From the NCBI GenBank assembly GCA_947447945.1, contig CANFLR010000003.1, positions 1-64,000 on the forward strand: a stretch of DNA of 64,000 nt, in the 5' to 3' direction. The DNA comes from Burkholderiaceae bacterium. GTDB lineage: Bacteria > Pseudomonadota > Gammaproteobacteria > Burkholderiales > Burkholderiaceae. A model generated the notes under the pieces. The model worked only from the letters and a program-made list of their open reading frames with translations, made no database searches and was not told where the DNA came from. Below are positions 55,665 to 64,000 of the stretch, one piece after another; position 1 is the first letter of the stretch; each line of letters opens with the position of its first letter. Both the position numbers and the translations under genes were made by a program.

Positions 55665-55729
55665 GGCTCCATTTAAATTCTAGGAATAGATCATCCCCAA
55701 CGGGGAAACCTTGTATCTTACCGAGTTAT

Positions 55730-56743
55730 TCAACCTTTACCAGCCTTTGCTCGCGGATGCGCTTTGTCATAGGCCTGCGCTAGGTGCTGAAAATCCAGAG
55801 AAGTGTAAATTTGGGTGCTGGCGATGCTGGCATGCCCCAACATCTCCTGCACGGCACGTAGGTCCTGGGAAGATTGCAATACGTGACTTGCAAAACTGTG
55901 GCGCATCATATGGGGATGAACATGGGTTGGCAGGCCGGCACGCATGGCTAGGGTACGTAAACGCGCCTGAACCGTTCTAGGTGACAAGCGTGCACCGGTC
56001 GCAGAGATAAATAATGCAGGGGATTGCTGGGCATACTCGGCGCTATCACGCAATTCTCGCCAGGTCTGCAAAGCCTGCATGGCTGGGACGCCCACCGGCA
56101 CAGAGCGACGCTTACCCCCTTTACCCAAAACCGTCACCTCAGCGGCATCCCAATCAAGCCATCCCGCGGACTCGTATTGGCGGTCTTTGCTTTGCATGAC
56201 ATCAATCCCTAAGAGCTCTGAAAGACGCAATCCGGAGGAGTAGAGCAAATCCACAATGGCCGCATCACGAATCGACTCGAGATCTCGCTTTTCTTGTGCC
56301 TCGCGTAATACCTGATGAACAAGTGCTAAAGCCTGCTCGACTGAGAGGGCTTTAGGTAAAGATTTCAATCGTTTAGGGGCTTTGACATCATCTACTGGAT
56401 TGGCGCTCAATGTAGTCCTCACGCTGCCAGACAAAGCATCTCGACGCGCGCCTTTTTCAGTAATCCAGTCATACCAGCCACGCCAAGCGGACAATCCTCT
56501 TGCAATCGTTCTGGAGGACTTGCCCTTTGCATGCCATCTTCCAGCCCAGCGACGCACATGACTATTGCTGACCTTTAATAACTCAACGGAATCGGCAGTA
56601 GCAAAATTTTGTAACTCGGTTAAATCCATACGATACGCTTTGAGCGTATGCGCAGATAGTTGACGCAACACATGTAGCTCATGCAGGTATTCCTGCACAA
56701 GGGGATGCAGTTCAGTCGACTGCGGCTTCATAGGCTTGGACAC
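55730..56743 (-). CDS. xerC: Tyrosine recombinase XerC
   Basis: YSSGLRLSELLGID, HMMRHSFASHVLQSSQDLRAVQEMLGHASIASTQIYTSLDF. Confidence 0.95.
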   Translation of the reverse strand: MSKPMKPQSTELHPLVQEYLHELHVLRQLSAHTLKAYRMDLTELQNFATADSVELLKVSNSHVRRWAGRWHAKGKSSRTIARGLSAWRGWYDWITEKGARRDALSGSVRTTLSANPVDDVKAPKRLKSLPKALSVEQALALVHQVLREAQEKRDLESIRDAAIVDLLYSSGLRLSELLGIDVMQSKDRQYESAGWLDWDAAEVTVLGKGGKRRSVPVGVPAMQALQTWRELRDSAEYAQQSPALFISATGARLSPRTVQARLRTLAMRAGLPTHVHPHMMRHSFASHVLQSSQDLRAVQEMLGHASIASTQIYTSLDFQHLAQAYDKAHPRAKAGKG

Positions 56744-57392
56744 GATCCAAAGCTGCAGCAGTTAATTCAGCAATTTGGCGCAAATAGAATGCACCCATAT
56801 CAGCAGTAAAACGAGACTCATCCTTGCTTGCCAACAACAACACGGCTGGAGCTTGTTTGGCAGCTTTACCGCTTTTTCCTAAGGGTAGACCAACTGCCAC
56901 CATACTTTGCCATTCTGTATCGATCTTGATTGCCGTTGCCAATAGATCAACGCTAGCCGCTGCTAACTCTCTCGCAGATCCACAGAGAGGAGTGTCAATC
57001 CAAGGGCCGAAAGCATTGTTTGGGGGCAAAATATGTGCGGCATCTACCTCAAACACTTCTGCTAAACCCGTAGTAACGGCAGCTTCTACATCCGCTTTCG
57101 TGTTGGCACTCATCAAACGTAATAACCATGCAACCAAACCTTGCTGTGTTTTATCGTTACGACTACCAAAATGAAGCATCTCATTCAAGCGACGATTGAG
57201 CTCTTGATTTTGTGAGCGCAAAATAGTCATTTGACGCTCTTGGAGTGAGATCGCACGATCCTCGTGTGGATGCTTCAAGCGAATCTCATTTAAAAGACTG
57301 GCGTAACGCTCAAAAAAGCCCGGGGTTGCGCGCAACCACTCGGCCACTAACTCTTCTTGCTCTTCCTGTTTTGGATCAATTGCGCTCATCAA
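56712..57392 (-). CDS. DUF484 family protein
   Basis: Directly upstream of xerC; WLRATPGFFERYASLLNEIRLKHPHEDRAISLQERQMTILR. Confidence 0.92.
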   Translation of the reverse strand: MMSAIDPKQEEQEELVAEWLRATPGFFERYASLLNEIRLKHPHEDRAISLQERQMTILRSQNQELNRRLNEMLHFGSRNDKTQQGLVAWLLRLMSANTKADVEAAVTTGLAEVFEVDAAHILPPNNAFGPWIDTPLCGSARELAAASVDLLATAIKIDTEWQSMVAVGLPLGKSGKAAKQAPAVLLLASKDESRFTADMGAFYLRQIAELTAAALDRVQAYEAAVD

Positions 57393-57426
57393 TTTCTTTC
57401 TTTGTCATTCGTTTGCATTGGTTGAT

Positions 57427-58899
57427 TTAGCCAAGTTTTTTGCGGAGCAATTCATTCACTTGACCAGGATTCGCTTTGCCTTGTGAGGCCTTCATAATTT
57501 GACCAACCAACGCGTTAAAGGCTTTTTCTTTGCCAGAGCGGAACTCTTCAACAGACTTTTCATTGGCCGCCAACACCTGATCAATCATAGCCTCTAACTC
57601 CCCGCTATCGCTAATCTGCTTTAGTCCTTTGGCATCAATGATGTGATCAACGGTGCTAATGGTCTTTCCTGACAGAGCTTCTTCCCACAGCATGGCAAAA
57701 ATATCTTTAGCAATTTTGTTGGAGATCGTGCCATCTGCAGTCCGGGTTAATAATGGCGCCAAATGCTCGGCTTTTAAGGGGGCGTCGGCTACGGCCATTC
57801 CTACTCGATTGACTGCTGAAGCAAATTCTCCTGCGATCAAGTTGGCAGCAGCCTTTGCCAAGGGCTTACCCACAAGCGTCAACAAGTCTTCAAAGACTTT
57901 GGCAGTATCGCGATCTTGCGTTAGTAACTGGGCGTCGTAAGCACTCAGACCAAAGTCATCTTGCCACTGCTTTCGCAATTGCGCTGGCAAGGTGGGCATC
58001 TTGCTGCGTACCTGAGCTATCCATGCGTCATCAATAATCACAGGTAGCAAATCTGGATCTGGAAAATAACGGTAGTCGTTGGCGTCTTCTTTACTGCGCA
58101 TGCTACGCGTTTCTTGGCGGTCCGGATCATACAGACGCGTTTCCTGCACAACGGTACCGCCATCTTCAATCAACTCAATTTGGCGACGCACTTCATACTG
58201 AATTGCCTCTTCCAAAAAACGGAATGAGTTCAAATTTTTAATCTCACAACGCGTGCCAAATTCAGCCTGACCTTTGGGGCGCACAGAAACGTTGGCATCA
58301 CAACGGAAAGATCCTTCTTGCATATTGCCGTCGCAAACACCCAACCAAACGACTAGTCCATGCAATGCTTTTGCATAAGCCACAGCCTCCGCCGCACTAC
58401 GCATAACAGGCTCGGTAACGATTTCCAGCAATGGCGTACCAGCACGATTTAAATCAATACCACTCGATACTTCTCCATGAGGGCCAATAAAACCTTCCTC
58501 ATGAACCGACTTGCCAGCATCTTCTTCCATGTGCGCGCGAGTTAACTCAACTACTTTGACCTCATCGCCGACCAGAATTTCAAGATGACCGCCAATCACA
58601 ACTGGGATCTCAAACTGACTAATCTGGTAACCCTTAGGTAGGTCTGGATAAAAATAATTCTTACGCGCAAAAATGCTCGCTGGCGAAATCTTTGCCCCAA
58701 CCGCTAAGCCAAAACGAATCGCATGCTCTACCGCCTGACGATTCAGTACTGGCAAGACTCCAGGCAAAGCCAAATCCACTGGGCAAGCTTGTGTATTGGG
58801 CTCGGCGCCAAAACGGGTGCTGGCACCACTAAAAATCTTCGATTGCGTTTGCAATTGCGCATGGGTTTCTAAACCAATAACCACTTCCCATTGCATCAT
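57427..58899 (-). CDS. gatB: Asp/Glu-tRNA amidotransferase subunit B
   Basis: [35 protein letters not shown]. Confidence 0.98.
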   Translation of the reverse strand: MMQWEVVIGLETHAQLQTQSKIFSGASTRFGAEPNTQACPVDLALPGVLPVLNRQAVEHAIRFGLAVGAKISPASIFARKNYFYPDLPKGYQISQFEIPVVIGGHLEILVGDEVKVVELTRAHMEEDAGKSVHEEGFIGPHGEVSSGIDLNRAGTPLLEIVTEPVMRSAAEAVAYAKALHGLVVWLGVCDGNMQEGSFRCDANVSVRPKGQAEFGTRCEIKNLNSFRFLEEAIQYEVRRQIELIEDGGTVVQETRLYDPDRQETRSMRSKEDANDYRYFPDPDLLPVIIDDAWIAQVRSKMPTLPAQLRKQWQDDFGLSAYDAQLLTQDRDTAKVFEDLLTLVGKPLAKAAANLIAGEFASAVNRVGMAVADAPLKAEHLAPLLTRTADGTISNKIAKDIFAMLWEEALSGKTISTVDHIIDAKGLKQISDSGELEAMIDQVLAANEKSVEEFRSGKEKAFNALVGQIMKASQGKANPGQVNELLRKKLG

Positions 58900-60413
58900 G
58901 CCACCTCGCTAGCTTGTCGCAAATGCCAATCACTGGCTTGCTGATATTGATGTGCCACTTGTAATAAGCGCGCCTCAGAAAAGTAATTGCCGATCAATTG
59001 CATGCCAATTGGAAGATTGTTTATATTAAATCCGCATGGCACGCTCATAGCAGGTAAGCCTGCTAAGTTAGTAGAAAGCGTATAAATATCTTCTAAATAC
59101 ATTTGTACAGGGTCTTTTGATTTCTCACCCAAACGCCAAGCAACATCAGGAGCCACGGGCCCGAGTATCACATCACACTGCTTAAACGCAGCCTGAAAAT
59201 CAGCGGCAATGATGCGACGAATCTTCTGCGCCTGTAAATAGTAGGCATCGTAGTAGCCATGACAAAGTACATAAGTGCCAATCAAAATACGGCGCCTTAC
59301 TTCAGCACCAAAACCCTCAGTACGTGACTTCTGGTACATATCACCTAGATCGCGATATTCATTGGCACGATGGCCGTAACGTACGCCATCAAAGCGACTC
59401 AAATTACTAGACGCCTCTGCTGGCGCTAAAACGTAATACACCGGAATAGAAAGTTTGGTTTTAGGCAAACTCACATCAACTAGACTGGCGCCTAAATTTT
59501 CCAAGGCCTTGGCTGCAGCATTGACTGACTTGGCAACATCTTCTGCCAAACCTTCAGCAAAAAACTCTTTGGGCAAACCAACCCGCAAACCTTGCAAAGG
59601 TTTCGCAGGATTAGCCTTGCCTTCGCCCCAGGATTGATGGAGATAGCGGCCATAATCCTCTCCAGAATCAGCCAAAGAAGTAGAGTCGCGCGGATCATGT
59701 GAAGACATCGCCGTTAGTAATAAAGCACAATCTTCAGCCGTCTTACCCATAGGGCCGGCCTGATCCAAGGAAGAGGCGTAAGCGATCATTCCGTAGCGTG
59801 AGACACGGCCGTAACTAGGTTTAATCCCAGTCAAGCCACAAAAGGCGGATGGCTGACGGATTGACCCGCCGGTATCTGTTCCCGTTGCGATTGGGGCCAA
59901 GCCAGCTGCTACAGCTGCAGCAGAGCCACCAGAGGATCCACCTGCAACATACTCAGAATTCCAAGGGTTTAAAACGGGTCCATAGGCTGAATTCTCGCTA
60001 GATGAGCCCATTGCAAATTCATCCATATTGGTCTTGCCCAAGCAAACCATGCCAGCTCCATTGGGGTTGTCTGCGCTCGGCATTCCTAGGTTAGCAACTA
60101 CCGTTGCATCAAAGGGACTGAGATAGCCCTCAAGCATTTTGGATGCTGCCGTTGACTTCCAGCCCCTCGTTACAAACACATCTTTATGGGCAATCGGGAT
60201 ACCAGTCAACTTACCAGCCTTACCAGAGGAAATTAAGGAGTCTGCTTTAGATGCTTGCTCTAAACTTAAGTGAGTATTCACATCTAAATAAGCATTCCAG
60301 TGTTTTCCAGCCTCGATGCGGGCCAAAAAGTACTGTGTTAGCTCAGTGCTAGAGACCTCTTTTGCGGCTAAGGCTTTCGCCATTAAAGTGATCGGGGTTT
60401 TGTGCCAACTCAT
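58896..60413 (-). CDS. gatA: Asp/Glu-tRNA amidotransferase subunit A
   Basis: [37 protein letters not shown] amidase signature. Confidence 0.98.
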   Translation of the reverse strand: MSWHKTPITLMAKALAAKEVSSTELTQYFLARIEAGKHWNAYLDVNTHLSLEQASKADSLISSGKAGKLTGIPIAHKDVFVTRGWKSTAASKMLEGYLSPFDATVVANLGMPSADNPNGAGMVCLGKTNMDEFAMGSSSENSAYGPVLNPWNSEYVAGGSSGGSAAAVAAGLAPIATGTDTGGSIRQPSAFCGLTGIKPSYGRVSRYGMIAYASSLDQAGPMGKTAEDCALLLTAMSSHDPRDSTSLADSGEDYGRYLHQSWGEGKANPAKPLQGLRVGLPKEFFAEGLAEDVAKSVNAAAKALENLGASLVDVSLPKTKLSIPVYYVLAPAEASSNLSRFDGVRYGHRANEYRDLGDMYQKSRTEGFGAEVRRRILIGTYVLCHGYYDAYYLQAQKIRRIIAADFQAAFKQCDVILGPVAPDVAWRLGEKSKDPVQMYLEDIYTLSTNLAGLPAMSVPCGFNINNLPIGMQLIGNYFSEARLLQVAHQYQQASDWHLRQASEVA

Positions 60414-60703
60414 TCAATCACCCTTGGGACTAAAAAGTAACCATCCTGTAAAGCTGGTGCCGACTGCATATTTTCCGAGCGGTGATCAGCCTCAGTCACT
60501 TGGTCAACCCTTAAAGGTTGCGCTAGCTCGCGCAAAAAGAGGATCGGGTGAGCTAGAGGCTCAAGGCCGCTTGTATCAACAGCCTGCATCTCTTCCACCA
60601 AAGAAAAAACTGCCTGCAATTGAGGCAATACTGCCTCGGCTTCTGCCTGGCTTAACTCAAGCCTGGATAGGTGCGCAATGCGCTGAACATCATCAAGTTT
60701 CAT
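60410..60703 (-). CDS. gatC: Asp/Glu-tRNA amidotransferase subunit C
   Basis: [15 protein letters not shown]...[15 protein letters not shown] overlap with gatA. Confidence 0.96.
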   Translation of the reverse strand: MKLDDVQRIAHLSRLELSQAEAEAVLPQLQAVFSLVEEMQAVDTSGLEPLAHPILFLRELAQPLRVDQVTEADHRSENMQSAPALQDGYFLVPRVIE

Positions 60704-60740
60704 GGGGCGCTAGAGTATCATTCCTATATAAATTTATTAA

Positions 60741-61808
<1,068 letters not shown>

Positions 61809-61832
61809 TCGACCTACACGTCGACCAGGGCA

Positions 61833-62765
61833 TTGCAACATAGCGCTCCTCCTCTTTTCAGACAAGGCGTTCCTGCTTTAGTCAAACTGATTGTCTGTCT
61901 ATCGATCAGCATCGCATTGATGTTGATCGATTTTCGCTTCAAGACTCTCAACCCCATCCGCGACAATGTCAACTGGCTTTTGCGACCGCTTGAATATGTC
62001 ATGCTGATGCCTCGTAACGCATTCGAAGCTACAACAGAATATTTCACGACGCGCGGAACTCTTGATATCGAAAATCAGGCAATGAGGGCTCGTCAAGCAG
62101 AACTCTCCTTGCTGGCCAATCAAACAGAATTTCTCTTGGTAGAGAATCAAAATCTGCGGCAACTGATGGATTTACAAAAACAAATTCCATTTAAAACTCT
62201 GCCAGTAGAAATTCTTTTTAACCCACCTAATCCCATCTCACAACGCATTGTCATCAACCGCGGCAGTCATGATGGTCTTAAGCAAGGAAATCCGATTGCT
62301 AATGATGCCGGCATCTTAGGACAGGTTGTGCGCCTTTATGAACGCTCTGCAGAAGTGTCGTTACTTGAAGATCGCGACTTTGCAGTACCTGTTCAGGTGG
62401 CTCGTAATGGTCTGCGCGCAGCAGTATTCGGGGCAGGGCGCGGCAACCCCCTAGAGTTACGATACCTGCCTGTTGCCAGCGATCTTGAGGTTGGCGATGT
62501 CCTGATCACTTCTGGCATTGACGGAGTCTATCCTCCCGGTTTTGCCGTGGCTGTTATCAGCCGTATTGAGCGCAATGTTGATAAGAATTCATCAAATGTT
62601 TTTTGCGTCCCTGCTGCAGCCGTTAACCGCTATCGCCAAGCATTGGCGATACTGTACGACCCTCAGTTTGACGCCAAGCCCAGTGCCGTCACTAAATCTG
62701 GCTCTGCTGGTCCTGGAGCAATGGCACCAGGTCGTCGTCAAACTCGTGCAAGGGGCATGCAATGA
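61833..62765 (+). CDS. mreC: Rod shape-determining protein MreC, TTG start
   Basis: Downstream of mreB; LLANQTEFLLVENQNLRQLMDLQ coiled coil and IVINRGSHDGLKQGNPIANDAGILGQV. Confidence 0.95.
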   Translation: MQHSAPPLFRQGVPALVKLIVCLSISIALMLIDFRFKTLNPIRDNVNWLLRPLEYVMLMPRNAFEATTEYFTTRGTLDIENQAMRARQAELSLLANQTEFLLVENQNLRQLMDLQKQIPFKTLPVEILFNPPNPISQRIVINRGSHDGLKQGNPIANDAGILGQVVRLYERSAEVSLLEDRDFAVPVQVARNGLRAAVFGAGRGNPLELRYLPVASDLEVGDVLITSGIDGVYPPGFAVAVISRIERNVDKNSSNVFCVPAAAVNRYRQALAILYDPQFDAKPSAVTKSGSAGPGAMAPGRRQTRARGMQ

Positions 62766-63286
62766 TTGACTTCCAAAGTGGCTATATTCTGCGGCCGGTT
62801 AATCGCCTCTTTATTTACTTCAGCTTGCTAGCTGCATTGCTACTCAATCTTTTGCCGATTGGTAACTTCGGCTGGGTGCCTGACTGGCTCATCATCTGTA
62901 TCGTTTTCTGGAATATTCATCAACATCGCTATGTCGGCGTGATGATCGCCTTCGCCTTTGGCTTGGTAATGGATGTGCATAACTCTGATCTACTGGGATT
63001 GCACGCTTTTAGTTACTCGCTTGTTGCCTACCTTGCGATTTCTTGGCATAGACGCATCATCGCCTTGAACGTATTTACTCAAGCCCTGCACCTTCTACCC
63101 ATCTTTTTGCTCGTCTCTCTATTCCCATTTTTAACGCATTGGATGCTTAGCGGGCAAATCTACTGGTGGGCTTTAACGGGCTCGGTTCAGGCTGTCATAG
63201 AGGCAATACTATGGCCGGTGGCTACCCGCATTTTGCTGGCGCCTCAACGTCGACCGATTGACGTTGACCATAATCGACCCATCTAA
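62762..63286 (+). CDS. mreD: Rod shape-determining protein MreD
   Basis: Multi-TM protein in mreBCD context, FGLVMDVHNSDLLGLHAFSYSLVAYLA. Confidence 0.94.
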   Translation: MIDFQSGYILRPVNRLFIYFSLLAALLLNLLPIGNFGWVPDWLIICIVFWNIHQHRYVGVMIAFAFGLVMDVHNSDLLGLHAFSYSLVAYLAISWHRRIIALNVFTQALHLLPIFLLVSLFPFLTHWMLSGQIYWWALTGSVQAVIEAILWPVATRILLAPQRRPIDVDHNRPI

Positions 63287-63294
63287 GCGGTTGT

Positions 63295-64000
63295 ATGGTT
63301 TCTTTTAAAAAACCCGACCTAAACTCTTTTCAAGAGCGCATTCATATTGCGACCATCTTCGTTACTATTTGTTTTTTAATTCTGGTTACCCGCCTACTTT
63401 GGTTGCAAATTATTAGCCATGGTAAATATTCATTGCTTGCGGAAAGCAACCGCATTGCACTCGTACCGGCCCCAGCAAACCGCGGCCTCATAATTGATCG
63501 AAACGGCGTTGTCATAGGCAGAAACTATTCGGCCTTGACACTCGACATCAATGCGGAAGAGGTCAAGGGCAATGTTGATGATCTAATCAGTGATTTATCC
63601 CAAATTGTGCTGATTTCGCCTCGAGATCGTCGAAATTTCAAGCGATCCCTAGAGGATTCCCGAAAAATGGGCACTTTTCCGCTTCGCTCAATGCTGACAG
63701 AGGCAGAAACAGCTCGCTTTATGGCGAATCGCTACCGCTTTCCCGGGGTGGAAATCCGGGCCCGCAGCTTTCGCGAGTACCCCTATAACGAACTAGCCTC
63801 GCATTTAATTGGCTATATCGGGCGCGTTTCTCAGAAAGATAAAGAGCGCATGCAAGCTGAAATTGAGAGCGCAAAAGCAGATGATCCTGAGGCATTACAA
63901 ACGTCTTTTTTGCCAGGCATTCAGTACGTCGGGAAAATTGGTTTAGAACAAAAATATGAATCCGTCTTACGGGGTGTTCCAGGATACGATCAAGTAGAAA
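63295..64000 (+). CDS. mrdA: Penicillin-binding protein 2 (partial, runs off window)
   Basis: Not in ORF track. MVSFKKPDLNSFQERIHIATIFVTICFLILVTRLLWLQ...ESNRIALVPAPANRGLIIDRNGVVI...REYPYNELASHLIGYIGRVS. Confidence 0.95.
   Translation, partial: MVSFKKPDLNSFQERIHIATIFVTICFLILVTRLLWLQIISHGKYSLLAESNRIALVPAPANRGLIIDRNGVVIGRNYSALTLDINAEEVKGNVDDLISDLSQIVLISPRDRRNFKRSLEDSRKMGTFPLRSMLTEAETARFMANRYRFPGVEIRARSFREYPYNELASHLIGYIGRVSQKDKERMQAEIESAKADDPEALQTSFLPGIQYVGKIGLEQKYESVLRGVPGYDQVE

Noticed and set aside
55665-55729. Zur box upstream of the COG0523 GTPase
   Set aside because: No GTTATA-type AT-rich palindrome present in the leader.

Overview
This 64 kb window looks like a compact, streamlined core-genome segment of a betaproteobacterium. 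It most resembles Burkholderiaceae, and Polynucleobacter in particular, judging by gene content, gene order and protein character; no database search was run. I see no mobile elements, CRISPR arrays, rRNA/tRNA genes, prophage or canonical defence systems. Nearly all ORFs are recognisable housekeeping genes: lipoate synthesis, birA/coaX, argS, split metH, an RND efflux triad, glmS/glmU, folB/FolM-like, cca, a lytic transglycosylase, metF-ahcY-metK, lpxL-like acyltransferases, dapF, pyrE, metXW, slmA, argB, dksA, a COG0523 GTPase, xerC, gatCAB, mreBCD-mrdA. I did not find an obviously new multi-gene system. The best candidates are: (1) a five-gene translationally coupled operon (secreted glutathione peroxidase, FAD oxidoreductase, DUF1365, CFA-synthase-like methyltransferase, SDR) that resembles photooxidative-stress or lipid-modification clusters; (2) an SAH riboswitch upstream of ahcY with a readable expression platform (anti-P4 hairpin plus SD-sequestering hairpin); (3) a structured, possibly bistable metK 5' leader with no family I recognise; (4) a nested inverted repeat that captures the metH start codon in the divergent metH/phaM promoter; (5) an NtrC-like palindrome upstream of a TorF-type porin; (6) an 89-nt convergent coding overlap between phaM and an MBL-fold gene.
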